DNA of 64,000 bases from Flavimaribacter sediminis (GTDB lineage: Bacteria; Pseudomonadota; Alphaproteobacteria; Rhizobiales; Rhizobiaceae): the NCBI RefSeq assembly GCF_019492055.1, contig NZ_JAICBX010000005.1, forward strand, positions 248,001-312,000, written 5' to 3'. Each line of letters starts with the position of its first letter. The stretch's first letter is position 1. The notes beneath the pieces are model-generated. The model saw nothing but the letters and a program-made list of their open reading frames with translations, searched no databases and had not been told where the DNA came from. The translations under genes and the position numbers were made by a program. This document shows, in pieces, positions 33,929 to 45,122 of the stretch.

Positions 33929-34543
33929 ATGAACGATCCGGTTCGCCACATTGTCTTCGATATCGGCAAGGTGCTGCTCCACTACGACCCGCACATCCCC
34001 TTCAGCCGGATCATCCCCGACGAGACGGAAAGACAGTGGTTTTTCGACAATGTCTGCACCCATGACTGGAACATCGAGCAGGATCGCGGGCGAAGCTGGG
34101 AAGAGGCTGAAGCGCATCTGATCGCCGAACACCCTGACCACGAGGAACGCATCCGGGCGTTCCGGCTGAACTGGCACGAGATGGTGCCGCACGCCTATGA
34201 CGACAGCGTCGATGTCATGCGAAGCCTGATGAGCAACGGCTACGACGTGACAATGCTGACCAATTTCGCCTCCGACACGTTCCGGGAGGCCCAGGAGCGC
34301 TTCACCTTTCTCAAGGAACCGCGCGGCGTGACCGTGTCAGGCGATATCGGTCTGATCAAACCGGATGTCGCAATCTACGAAAGCCATGTGGAAAACTTCG
34401 ACCTCGATCCGGCGAACAGCCTGTTCATCGATGACAGCCACCCCAACGTCGAAGGCGCGCGCGCAGCCGGCTGGAAAGCTATTCACTTCAAAAGCGCGCC
34501 CGACTTGCTCGCCGAACTCGAAAAATACGGCGTGAAGGTTTGA
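33929..34543 (+). CDS. HAD-superfamily hydrolase, 2-haloacid dehalogenase-like (HAD-IA)
   Basis: 204 residues. Motif I reads VFDIGKVLLHYDP, so the second Asp of DxD is replaced by Gly, as in a known subset of these proteins; motif II is MLTNFAS, motif III lies at GLIKPDVAIY and motif IV is LFIDDSHPNVEGA. AAGGA precedes the ATG at moderate distance. It follows mutY on the same strand by 34 bases. The substrate is unknown, and the missing DxD Asp leaves phosphatase activity open to question. Confidence 0.8.
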   Translation: MNDPVRHIVFDIGKVLLHYDPHIPFSRIIPDETERQWFFDNVCTHDWNIEQDRGRSWEEAEAHLIAEHPDHEERIRAFRLNWHEMVPHAYDDSVDVMRSLMSNGYDVTMLTNFASDTFREAQERFTFLKEPRGVTVSGDIGLIKPDVAIYESHVENFDLDPANSLFIDDSHPNVEGARAAGWKAIHFKSAPDLLAELEKYGVKV

Positions 34544-34552
34544 ACACGGATT

Positions 34553-36573
<2,021 letters not shown>

Positions 36574-36673
36574 TCCATTCCACCAATATTTCACGAGTTT
36601 TATATTGCGTTGCGATGTTAATTTGGCAATTATCGGTTGTATAGATAGAGACAATTTTCGGGAGTTCTTTATT

Positions 36674-37063
36674 GTGCGCCTACTAGTTTGTGCTGTTTCG
36701 CTTGTTGGCCTGTTGTTCTGGCCGCTCACTGCTTCCGCCGGAACCACAGGATGGATCGATTTCAACAACGAGAGAGAACTCAGAGCGGCGCTGGCTGCAG
36801 CCAAGCATAATTTCGGAGTGTACGAAACCTACAAGTCAATTCAGTGCAAACAGGAAAATGGCAAGGTCTACGTCAAGGTCAATTACAACATGGTGATGTC
36901 CGGCGGATTCTATGGAGTCATGATCGATTCCAAGCAGAAAGTCGATGCATGGATTTCAGAACCGGAACAGAAACGGTTGAAGATCCGGTACCGCTCGCGA
37001 TCCAACGTCAAGACGAAGAATGGCACTCTATCCTGTGTCATCTGGTTCAGACCTGCTGACTGA
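36674..37063 (+). CDS. Small secreted protein, unknown family (paralogue 1)
   Basis: 129 residues from a GTG at 36674 with GGGAG about ten bases upstream. A signal peptide (VCAVSLVGLLFWPLTASA) precedes a mature domain of about 105 residues that starts TTGWIDFNN and ends LSCVIWFRPAD. Two Cys residues remain in the mature part (IQCKQ and LSCVIW) and could form a disulfide. The same pattern (TGWID, N, an early Arg, YK-I-CK-EN, and a final Cys-x-IW) recurs in the next gene, so the two are tandem paralogues. I do not recognise the family. The region is less GC-rich than its neighbours. A periplasmic or surface role is inferred only from the signal. Confidence 0.75.
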   Translation: MRLLVCAVSLVGLLFWPLTASAGTTGWIDFNNERELRAALAAAKHNFGVYETYKSIQCKQENGKVYVKVNYNMVMSGGFYGVMIDSKQKVDAWISEPEQKRLKIRYRSRSNVKTKNGTLSCVIWFRPAD

Positions 37064-37102
37064 ATATTGAGCGCCATTCATTACATTTCGAAGGATACTG
37101 TC

Positions 37103-37480
37103 ATGCTTAGACTGCTGATTTTCGGACTGCTCGCCGCTGCCCTGCTTCCCGCGTCAGCCCTGGCGAAATCGACAGGCTGGATCGACCTGACGAACAAGAA
37201 GCAGATTCGCGAATTCAACGCGCTGATAAACCGCGGCAAGGGACAGGGACTGGTCTACAAAAAAATCGAATGCAAACTGGAAAACAGTCGACCCTATGCG
37301 AAAATTGAGTATGGGAGCACAGGCACGCAGAGCATTTATTACATCTACACCGACTTCTGGAAAAACATCGAACCGGAGTACAAGAAGTACAAGCGCCGCG
37401 GCGCCATCGTTGTCAGCCGCTCCGATATCGAAACCAATAAGGGGCTGTTCACCTGCATTATATGGCGGAAATGGTATTAA
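37103..37480 (+). CDS. Small secreted protein, unknown family (paralogue 2)
   Basis: 125 residues; the ATG at 37103 follows AAGGA by seven bases. A signal peptide (LLIFGLLAAALLPASALA) is followed by KSTGWIDLTNKKQIR, then YKKIECKLENSRPY and a terminal FTCIIWRKWY. Both mature Cys residues align with those of the preceding protein, and the mature chain is rich in Lys and Tyr with a likely basic charge. It starts 40 bases after the first paralogue, so the pair is probably co-transcribed. No known domain is recognised. Confidence 0.78.
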   Translation: MLRLLIFGLLAAALLPASALAKSTGWIDLTNKKQIREFNALINRGKGQGLVYKKIECKLENSRPYAKIEYGSTGTQSIYYIYTDFWKNIEPEYKKYKRRGAIVVSRSDIETNKGLFTCIIWRKWY

Positions 37481-37500
37481 GGCGGCCTCTCCCGGCGGGA

Positions 37501-37914
37501 ATGATCACGCGTTGTTTTCTCGGAATTCTGACGCTAACGCTGACCTCCGGCGCCGCCCTGGCCGACGGTTTCGGCTTCATGACGCCGTCAGGAAATATCT
37601 ATTGCAACGGCTATGTAAGCGGCGGCGGTGCCATCGGCTGCACGATCGTTTCCAGAAGCGGTGAATTCGCACTGCCGAAACCGGCGTCATGCGCCGGCGT
37701 CTGGGGCCATGAATTCACGCTTGAAGGGTCTGGTCCCGCGTGTATGACATGCGGAGAAGCGCCCAAGGGCGTCGATTATTCCGACATCGCTGATTACGGC
37801 GCTTCCGCTGACTTCGGCGATATCACCTGTACGTCGGAACGCACCGGTCTGACTTGCCGCAACAAAACCGGTCGCGGATTTTTTCTCTCACGACGCAAGC
37901 AGGAAATCTGGTGA
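37501..37914 (+). CDS. Secreted DUF6636-like protein
   Basis: About 137 residues with a signal peptide (GILTLTLTSGAALA) and a Cys-rich mature part. FMTPSGNIYCNGYV is the motif by which I place it near DUF6636, a family of small secreted proteins without known function. Further Cys residues occur at IGCTIV, PASCAG, CMTCGE, ITCTSE and LTCRNK, so several disulfides are likely. The ATG at 37501 is the simplest signal-peptide start; ATGs at 37462 and 37471 overlap the previous gene. It is the third secreted protein in a row. Confidence 0.7.
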   Translation: MITRCFLGILTLTLTSGAALADGFGFMTPSGNIYCNGYVSGGGAIGCTIVSRSGEFALPKPASCAGVWGHEFTLEGSGPACMTCGEAPKGVDYSDIADYGASADFGDITCTSERTGLTCRNKTGRGFFLSRRKQEIW

Positions 37915-37935
37915 GATCGGCAAGACGCCACAAGA

Positions 37936-38484
37936 TCAGCTCCGTTTGGGAGGCCCTTCGTCGAAACCGACAAAGACGCGGACAGACCGCGAAGCGCTGA
38001 TCGGGATATTAATGTTGGAATCGTTGAACAGGAACTGCGCAGTCGGCGCGCCTTCCGGCAGCGAGGTTTCGAACTGCGTGAGCTCCGAATAGATCACGTT
38101 GTTTGTACCGTTTTCGACGACGGCGACGCGGATCGGCATCTTGACGACGCCTGCTCCACCGGCCGGGCCGGCGGCCACATGGCCAGCCGCGACGACGGTG
38201 ATGTTCATTTGGCTGCCGGTGATCGAGCACTGACGCGTCGTGTCAGTGATCGACGCCTGGTAGACGATCTTCTGCGGATCATCCTCACCGCCCCGGGCGT
38301 ATCTGCGGATATAGGCGGTGCCGTCCCTCAGCTGCACGCTGGGACAACCGCCCTGGACGACCTTTGCTCCAAGTTTTTCGTCAATGGCGCCGGCGCCGCC
38401 GGTATTGCCGGAGGTGTTGCACCCCGCGACGAGAGCCATAAGCGAAACCAATGCGAAACCGCGAACAGACTGTAATGACACCAT
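37936..38484 (-). CDS. Putative lipoprotein, unknown function
   Basis: 182 residues with a signal ending in a lipobox (LVSLMALVAGC). The mature part contains GAKVVQGGCPSVQLRDGTAYIR and a beta-rich C-terminus (ISASRSVRVFVGFDEG). Related hypothetical lipoproteins occur in rhizobia by my recollection, but no function is assigned. It converges on the DUF6636-like gene with 21 bases between the stops. Confidence 0.75.
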   Translation of the reverse strand: MVSLQSVRGFALVSLMALVAGCNTSGNTGGAGAIDEKLGAKVVQGGCPSVQLRDGTAYIRRYARGGEDDPQKIVYQASITDTTRQCSITGSQMNITVVAAGHVAAGPAGGAGVVKMPIRVAVVENGTNNVIYSELTQFETSLPEGAPTAQFLFNDSNINIPISASRSVRVFVGFDEGPPKRS

Positions 38485-38648
38485 AATCGACTTTCACTTC
38501 CCCCGACCGGACAGATGATAACCAACAAGATGGTCCAATTTGTGGTGCGGGCCTTTTACGTAATCTTGCGATGTTCTATACCAGCGCCACGCTGCACCAC
38601 AACACCTTCCGACCGAAATGCCGGATGAATCCATACAGGTAAACGAGC

Positions 38649-40046
38649 TTGCAATATATATCGACCAGGGGCGATGCTCCGGCCCTCGGCTTCAACGACG
38701 CGCTCCTCGCAGGGCTTGCCCGCGACGGCGGTCTTTACGTGCCTGAAAGCTGGCCAGAGCTTTCAAAACGGGAGATTCGCAAACTGCGCGGCAAGAGCTA
38801 CCAGGAGATCGCGTTCGAGATTCTCCTGCCCTTCGTCGAGGGCGACATCGAGCCGGATGCGTTCCGTTCCATGATCGATGGGGCCTATGCGACATTCCGT
38901 CACCCGGCGGTGGCGCCGCTCGTCCAGTCTGGCCCGAACAGTTTCGTCATGGAGCTCTTTCACGGACCGACGCTTGCCTTCAAGGACATCGCCATGCAGT
39001 TGCTTGCGCGGCTGATGGACAACGCGCTTCAGGAGCGCGGCGACAAGGCCACGATCGTGGGCGCAACGTCCGGCGACACCGGAGGCGCCGCGATCGAGGC
39101 GTTCGCCGGTCGCGACAACACCGATATCTTCATCCTGTTTCCGCACGGACGGGTTTCGCCGGTGCAGCAACGGCAGATGACGACCTCCGGCGAGAGCAAT
39201 GTTCACGCCCTGTCGATCGACGGCACGTTCGACGATTGCCAGAATCTGGTGAAGGCGATGTTCAACGACATGCGTTTTCGCGACAGCATGAAGGTTTCAG
39301 GCGTGAACTCGATCAACTGGGCGCGCATCATGGCCCAGATTGTTTACTACTTCACCACGGCGATCAGCCTGGGCGCCCCGGACCGCAAGGTTTCGTTCAC
39401 GGTTCCGACCGGCAACTTCGGCGACATTTTCGCCGGATATTGCGCCAAGCGCATGGGACTTCCAATCGCCAAGCTGGTCATTGCGACCAATGAGAACGAC
39501 ATCCTTGCGCGGGCGCTCAGGACCGGGCGCTACGAAACCCGCGGCGTCGTACACACAACATCGCCTTCGATGGATATCCAGATATCATCCAATTTCGAAA
39601 GGCTGCTTTTCGATGCATTCGGGCGCGACGCACAGAGCGTGAAACAGGCCATGGCGGGACTGACCCAGTCCGGCGCCTTTACCATCGGGGCCGATGCTCT
39701 GAAGCGCATCCGCAAGGATTTCTCCGCAGGCAAGGCGACCCGAAAGCAGGTGGCGGCGATCATCCGCTCGACAATGGAGGAAAGCGGCTATCTGCTCGAT
39801 CCGCATTCGGCGGCCGGTGTGCACGTCTCACATCGTTTCGAAAAGCCCAACGCGCCCATGATTACGCTGGCGACAGCCCATCCGGCCAAGTTTCCCGACG
39901 CAGTAATTTCGGCTTGCGGTATTGACCCGGCCCTTCCTTCGTGGCTCTCTGACCTGATGCATCGGGAGGAGAAATTCGAAAGGTTGCAGCCAGATCTCGA
40001 AGCGGTCGAGAGCTACATTGCCCGAAATGCCCGCGCTGCCCGTTGA
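38649..40046 (+). CDS. thrC: Threonine synthase
   Basis: 465 residues. It converts O-phosphohomoserine to threonine with PLP. The family N-terminus YISTRGDAPALGFNDALLAGLA begins directly after the start, which is a TTG at 38649 (no ATG is near), with a weak AGG about ten bases upstream. FHGPTLAFKDIAMQLLARLM contains the PLP Lys, and GATSGDTGGAAIEAF binds the phosphate. The partner gene thrB lies about 8 kb away in this window. A peptidase gene follows after 17 bases. Confidence 0.94.
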   Translation: MQYISTRGDAPALGFNDALLAGLARDGGLYVPESWPELSKREIRKLRGKSYQEIAFEILLPFVEGDIEPDAFRSMIDGAYATFRHPAVAPLVQSGPNSFVMELFHGPTLAFKDIAMQLLARLMDNALQERGDKATIVGATSGDTGGAAIEAFAGRDNTDIFILFPHGRVSPVQQRQMTTSGESNVHALSIDGTFDDCQNLVKAMFNDMRFRDSMKVSGVNSINWARIMAQIVYYFTTAISLGAPDRKVSFTVPTGNFGDIFAGYCAKRMGLPIAKLVIATNENDILARALRTGRYETRGVVHTTSPSMDIQISSNFERLLFDAFGRDAQSVKQAMAGLTQSGAFTIGADALKRIRKDFSAGKATRKQVAAIIRSTMEESGYLLDPHSAAGVHVSHRFEKPNAPMITLATAHPAKFPDAVISACGIDPALPSWLSDLMHREEKFERLQPDLEAVESYIARNARAAR

Positions 40047-40063
40047 AGAACGCGGAACATAGT

Positions 40064-41362
40064 ATGTCAGTTGAGTGTACCCGGCTCGCGAACGGGATGA
40101 CGGTCGTTACCGAACACATGCCCCACCTGGAAAGCGCCGCTCTCGGAGTGTGGCTGAACGCCGGCTCGCGCGACGAACGCCAGGGCGAGCATGGCATAGC
40201 CCATCTGCTGGAGCACATGGCCTTCAAGGGCACGCATACGCGCACCGCCAGACAGATCGCCGAGGAAATAGAGAATGTCGGCGGAGAGGTGAACGCCTCC
40301 ACATCGGTGGAGACGACCGCCTATTATGCGAGAATCCTCAAGGACAATGTGCCGCTCGCCATCGACATCCTGTCGGACATCCTGACGGACTCGGTGTTCG
40401 ACTCGGTTGAACTGGAGCGTGAGAAACACGTCATCCTGCAGGAAATCGGCGCGGCCACCGACACGCCCGACGACGTCGTTTTCGACCATTTTTCGGAAAC
40501 CGCCTTTCGCGACCAGACCATCGGCAGGCCGATCCTGGGGACGCCGGACACCGTCAACTCGTTCACTTCCGACCAGATCAGAACCTACCTCAGGCGCAAT
40601 TACACCGCCGACAAGATGATCCTTGTCGCCGCCGGAGCTGTTGATCACGATGCGATCGTGAAACTGGCCGAAGACCGCTTTGGGTCGATCGCGTCCTCGT
40701 CGACCGAAACGCCGGAGAAGGTCGAAGCGAAATATACCGGCGGCGAATACCGGGAAACCCGGAAGCTCATGGATGCGCAGCTGCTGATTGGCTTCGAGGG
40801 GCGCGCCTACCACGCGAAAGATTTCTACGCCTCGAACGTACTGGCCAATCTCATCGGCGGCGGCATGTCGTCCCGGCTGTTCCAGGAAGTCCGCGAACAT
40901 CGCGGTCTTTGCTATTCGATCTATGCGCTGCATTGGGGATTTTCAGACACAGGCGTGTTCGCCGTGCACGCGGCGACCGGCGAAGAGGACATTCCCGAAC
41001 TCGTTCCGGTCATCCTTGACGAAATGCGCAAGGTCGCCGACAGGATCGACGAACCGGAAATCGAAAGAGCCCGGGCGCAATTCCGGTCCGGCCTGCTGAT
41101 GGCGCAGGAAAGTCCCGCGGCGCGCGCAAGCCAGATCGCCCGGCAGATGCTGTTGTTCGGCCGCCCCATCCCCAACGAGGAACTGATGGAGCGGCTGGAG
41201 AACATAACGACACAGAGACTGACCGACCTGGCGGCGCGCCTGTTTTTCGATTCACCGCTGACGCTCTCGGCCGTCGGGCCTCTCGACCGGCTGATGTCCA
41301 TGGAAGAAATTTCGGGCAGCCTGTCCACCGCTCAGGGTTTGCCCCGTTCTGCTCTCGGATAG
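40064..41362 (+). CDS. M16 family zinc peptidase (mitochondrial processing peptidase-like)
   Basis: 432 residues: two M16 halves in one chain. The inverted zinc motif HLLEHMAFKG (HxxEH) is intact, and the distal Glu lies in the segment around VELEREKHVILQE. The C-terminal half includes REHRGLCYSIYALHWGF, the R/Y region of active subunits. Rhizobial members are sometimes named after pitrilysin or processing peptidase; their substrates are unknown, and this protein shows no signal peptide. The ATG at 40064 is preferred over an earlier TTG overlapping thrC. Confidence 0.9.
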   Translation: MSVECTRLANGMTVVTEHMPHLESAALGVWLNAGSRDERQGEHGIAHLLEHMAFKGTHTRTARQIAEEIENVGGEVNASTSVETTAYYARILKDNVPLAIDILSDILTDSVFDSVELEREKHVILQEIGAATDTPDDVVFDHFSETAFRDQTIGRPILGTPDTVNSFTSDQIRTYLRRNYTADKMILVAAGAVDHDAIVKLAEDRFGSIASSSTETPEKVEAKYTGGEYRETRKLMDAQLLIGFEGRAYHAKDFYASNVLANLIGGGMSSRLFQEVREHRGLCYSIYALHWGFSDTGVFAVHAATGEEDIPELVPVILDEMRKVADRIDEPEIERARAQFRSGLLMAQESPAARASQIARQMLLFGRPIPNEELMERLENITTQRLTDLAARLFFDSPLTLSAVGPLDRLMSMEEISGSLSTAQGLPRSALG

Positions 41363-41383
41363 CTCTCCGGATATCCAGGTGAT

Positions 41384-42022
41384 ATGCGCATATTCAACCG
41401 GTTCGCCACTACGCCGCACATCGGCGGAAACGGGTTTTTCCTGCGCCGTCCCGAAGGACGCGACTATCGCGCCTGGTACGAACTCAGAAGCAACAGCCGC
41501 TCCTTTCTCGAACCCTGGGAGCCAAACTGGGCGCTGGACTACTTGTCCCGGCGCTCCTACCTGGGTTTGGTGCGCCGCTACAGGGCCGATTTCGCTGAAG
41601 GCCGGGCCGTGCCATTGTTCCTTTTCCGGACAGAAGACAACGCTCTGCTGGGAGGTCTCAACATTGGCAACATTCGCGGCGGCGCGGTGCAAAGCTGCAT
41701 GATCGGCTACTGGATGGGCGAGGAGCACTCCGGACAAGGCTGGATGTTGAAGGCTATCGAAGCCGTGCAACCCTATATCTTCGAGACACTGCGGTTGCAC
41801 AGAATTGAAGCTGCCTGTATTCCGGAAAACACACGATCCGTGAAACTCCTTGAAAAGGCCGGCTTTCAGTATGAAGGCTTTTTGAGGGGATATTTGAAAA
41901 TCAATGGCAGATGGCGAGATCATAGTCTATATGCTCTGTTGGCTGAAGACAGGTTCGGCGAGCGAAACGGCAAGCGGGTTGACCGGCGTTCATGTGGGAA
42001 CGCAGACCTCGGCGCGCCGTAA
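41384..42022 (+). CDS. GNAT family acetyltransferase, RimJ/RimL type
   Basis: 212 residues. RSFLEPWEPNW and the acetyl-CoA loop region IGYWMGEEHSGQGWMLKAI are characteristic of RimJ-like N-acetyltransferases, as is the late CIPENTRSVKLLEKAGFQYEG. It follows the M16 peptidase by 21 bases on the same strand, so they may share a transcript. The C-terminal 25 residues after ALLAEDRF are Arg-rich and not conserved. The target is unknown; ribosomal protein S5 is the RimJ target in Escherichia coli. Confidence 0.87.
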   Translation: MRIFNRFATTPHIGGNGFFLRRPEGRDYRAWYELRSNSRSFLEPWEPNWALDYLSRRSYLGLVRRYRADFAEGRAVPLFLFRTEDNALLGGLNIGNIRGGAVQSCMIGYWMGEEHSGQGWMLKAIEAVQPYIFETLRLHRIEAACIPENTRSVKLLEKAGFQYEGFLRGYLKINGRWRDHSLYALLAEDRFGERNGKRVDRRSCGNADLGAP

Positions 42023-42185
42023 CGACATGCGGCGGAAACGATCTTCGCAAAGGATAGGCGTTCCTTCATTGGCAGCCGATCCTGGGCACTGCAGGAATGG
42101 CGGCGTATCACCGGCTTTTTCGCCGGCAATATGCAATTGGGCGAGCTTTGAGGGATCATTTCGATTTGAAAGTGTCTCGCGCTAG

Positions 42186-45098
42186 ATGCAAAACAGAATT
42201 TTAGTTCATCTGATTAGTTATTTCAGAACCTGCGCGGCGTTCTGTCTGAACGCGGCAGCGGCGTTTGTTTGCGTGCTGACGCTGGCCGTGGCCGTACAGG
42301 CGGCGGAGCCAGTCAAGATCTCCAGGGACGACAACGCGCTCGACCTGACGACCACGACCGAGATCTTCTCCGAACAGGGCAGCGCATTTCAGACACAAAC
42401 CGCGCCTGACGCCGACGGCATCGTGCGACGCATCGAGGTTCGGGCCAGTTCCGACAATCACTCCGGCGACTGGGCCGTCTTTTCACTCGCCAACGTCACC
42501 GACGAACAAATCGACAGGCTGATCGTCGCGCCGCATTTCAGGCTTGTCGGCTCCGGGCTCTTCTGGCCGGACCTCGGCTCCAACAGGATCACATCGATTA
42601 CGCCAAGCGAGGGATTCGCGCTTGACCGCGAGCAGAGCGACGAGGCGGACATATTCCGGCTGACGCTCAACCCCGGTTCGATCATCACATTCGTCGCGGA
42701 AATGGCTTCGCCGAAACTGCCGCAGCTGTATCTCTGGGAGCCGGAAGCCTACAAGGACACCATCAATTCCTTCACGCTCTATCGAGGCATCGTATTGGGG
42801 ATCGCCGGTCTTCTCGCCGTTTTCCTGACCATCCTTTTTGTCGTGAAGGGCACATCCGTATTGCCTGCGACCGCAGCGCTCGCCTGGGCGGTGCTCGCCT
42901 ATATTTGCGTGGATTTCGGGTTTCTGGCGAAACTCGTGAGCACGACCCCCACGGATGAGCGCATATGGCGCGCCGGCACGGAGATAACGCTTGCGGCAGG
43001 TCTGGTGATCTTTCTCTTCACCTATCTCAATCTCAATCGCTGGCACGCCAATTTGAGCTTTGCGACGCTGACCTGGATCGTCGGGCTCGGCATTCTTTCC
43101 GGCGTCGCGATTTACGATCCTTCGATCGCCGCCGGAATCGCCCGGTTCTCCTTCGCCGCCACAGTGATCGCGGGCACCGCCCTTATCGCGTATCTGTGCC
43201 TCAACCGCTACGACCGCGCCATCATGCTGATCCCCACCTGGGTCTTGATCATATGCTGGCTGTTCGGTGCGTGGCTGACGGTCACCGGCCAGCTGGCCAA
43301 TGACATCGTGCAGCCTGCGCTTGGCGGCGGGCTGGTGCTGATCGTGCTTCTCATCGGCTTTACAGTGATGCAGCACGCTTTCGCCGGCGGGGTGCACCAG
43401 CAAGGACTGTTCAGTGATCTCGAACGCCAGTCGCTGGCGTTGACCGGTTCTGGCGATATCGTGTGGGACTGGGACGTTTCGCGCGACAGGATCGTCACCA
43501 TGCCGGATGTAAGCTGGCAACTCGGCATGACGCCCGGCAGCCTTTTCGGCCCGGCCAGAAACTGGCTGCCGCGCATCCACCCGGACGACCGTGACCGTTT
43601 CCGCACCACGCTCGACGTCGTGCTCGAGCATCGGCGCGGACGGATCAACCACCAGTTTCGCATACGGGCGGAGGACGGGCACTATCACTGGCTGACCCTG
43701 CGCGCGCGACCTGTCGTTGGCTCGGACGGCGAAGTAATTCGTTGCGTGGGCACTTTGATCGACGTCACGGAACAAAAGAGTTCGGAAGAGCGACTGCTGC
43801 ACGACGCCGTGCACGACAACCTGACCGGTTTGCCGAACCGCGAATTATTCGTCGACCGGCTGGACGCCATTATCGCTCTGGCGAGCGCCGAAGACAGCGT
43901 CAGACCGACGATTTTCGCCATCGACATCGACCGGTTCAAGCAGGTCAACGATGAACTTGGCATTTCCGCCGGGGACACGATTTTGCTGACGATCGCCCGA
44001 CGCCTGAAGCGGCTGTTGAAACCGCACGACACGCTTGCGCGCATCAGCGGCGACCAGTTTGGCCTGATCCTGCTGTCCGAACAGGACCCGGCCAAGGTCG
44101 CGGCCTTTGCGGAAGGCATAAACAAGGCGATCATGGTGCCGATCAATTTTAGTCAGAAGGAAATCATCCTGACGACCTCGATCGGCCTCGTGACATGGGT
44201 CGACGAGAAGTCCTCTCCGCAGGATCTGGTCAAGGACGCGGAACTGGCCATGTACCAGGCCAAACGCGCCGGCGGGAACCGGATCGAACCCTTCCGTCCG
44301 GCTTTCCGAAACGCCGGCACCGACAAGCTGCAAATCGAATCCGACCTGAGACGGGCGCTCGAGCGCAAGGAAATCTCGATGGTCTACCAGCCCATCGTCG
44401 ATATCGAGAGCCACGACATCGCAGGTTTCGAGGCGCTGATGCGCTGGGAGCACCCGCGCCGCGGCAGCATTCCGCCCAGCGAGTTCATTCCGATTGCAGA
44501 GAATTCCGATCTGATCAACCGCCTCGGGATGTTCGCGTTGCAGAAGGCCTGCGAGGATTTCGGGGAGTGGCAAAGGGCGATTGGAGAACTCCCGCTGTTC
44601 GTTTCGGTCAATCTTTCAAGCAACCAGTTGCTGCGCAACGAACTCTATACCGATGTGCGCTCGGTGCTTACCAAGACCGGATGCCAACCCGGCAACATCA
44701 AGCTGGAACTGACAGAAACCGTCGTGATGCAAAATCCTGAACAGGCGGCGCGAATTCTGGAGCGTCTCAAGCAGCTCGGCATTCGGCTTGCTCTTGACGA
44801 CTTCGGCACCGGTCATTCCTCCTTGTCATATCTGACGCGGTTTCCCTTCGACACGATCAAACTCGATCAGTCACTGGTTCGCAGCCCGAACGACAAACAG
44901 TTCGTGCTGCTGCGCTCGATCATCGCGATGGCGCAGGATCTTGAAATGAGCATCGTCGCCGAAGGCATCGAAACCACGGAGGACGCCGACGAACTGGCTG
45001 AAATGGGCTGCGACTACGCGCAGAGCTTTATCTTCGGACCACCCATCGAAAAGGACTCCGTAATCAAGCTGCTGCGCGAACACTTCACGCTTACCTGA
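42186..45098 (+). CDS. Membrane PAS-GGDEF-EAL protein (cyclic-di-GMP phosphodiesterase candidate)
   Basis: 970 residues. A signal peptide (to AVQAAEP) is followed by a periplasmic beta-rich domain (about 40-190) and roughly seven membrane helices (about 195-400), an arrangement like 7TMR-DISM receptors. Then come a PAS domain (about 420-545, WDWDVSRDRIV... HPDDRDRFR), a GGDEF domain (about 555-710) and an EAL domain (about 725-965). The GGDEF motif is degenerate (ARISGDQFGLIL), so diguanylate cyclase activity is unlikely. The EAL domain keeps EALMRW, NLSSNQL, DDFGTGHSS, and AEGIET, consistent with phosphodiesterase activity. No good ribosome site precedes the ATG. Confidence 0.9.
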   Translation: MQNRILVHLISYFRTCAAFCLNAAAAFVCVLTLAVAVQAAEPVKISRDDNALDLTTTTEIFSEQGSAFQTQTAPDADGIVRRIEVRASSDNHSGDWAVFSLANVTDEQIDRLIVAPHFRLVGSGLFWPDLGSNRITSITPSEGFALDREQSDEADIFRLTLNPGSIITFVAEMASPKLPQLYLWEPEAYKDTINSFTLYRGIVLGIAGLLAVFLTILFVVKGTSVLPATAALAWAVLAYICVDFGFLAKLVSTTPTDERIWRAGTEITLAAGLVIFLFTYLNLNRWHANLSFATLTWIVGLGILSGVAIYDPSIAAGIARFSFAATVIAGTALIAYLCLNRYDRAIMLIPTWVLIICWLFGAWLTVTGQLANDIVQPALGGGLVLIVLLIGFTVMQHAFAGGVHQQGLFSDLERQSLALTGSGDIVWDWDVSRDRIVTMPDVSWQLGMTPGSLFGPARNWLPRIHPDDRDRFRTTLDVVLEHRRGRINHQFRIRAEDGHYHWLTLRARPVVGSDGEVIRCVGTLIDVTEQKSSEERLLHDAVHDNLTGLPNRELFVDRLDAIIALASAEDSVRPTIFAIDIDRFKQVNDELGISAGDTILLTIARRLKRLLKPHDTLARISGDQFGLILLSEQDPAKVAAFAEGINKAIMVPINFSQKEIILTTSIGLVTWVDEKSSPQDLVKDAELAMYQAKRAGGNRIEPFRPAFRNAGTDKLQIESDLRRALERKEISMVYQPIVDIESHDIAGFEALMRWEHPRRGSIPPSEFIPIAENSDLINRLGMFALQKACEDFGEWQRAIGELPLFVSVNLSSNQLLRNELYTDVRSVLTKTGCQPGNIKLELTETVVMQNPEQAARILERLKQLGIRLALDDFGTGHSSLSYLTRFPFDTIKLDQSLVRSPNDKQFVLLRSIIAMAQDLEMSIVAEGIETTEDADELAEMGCDYAQSFIFGPPIEKDSVIKLLREHFTLT

Positions 45099-45122
45099 TT
45101 CAAATTGAAGGTGGAAAAAGCC

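Noticed and set aside
42111-42126. CCGGC/GCCGG hairpin as terminator of the GNAT gene
   Set aside because: The stem is only 5 bp around a T-rich loop and no T run follows.
42483-43814. 443-codon minus-strand frame opposite the EAL protein
   Set aside because: Shadow of the membrane and PAS region; no ribosome site or domain.
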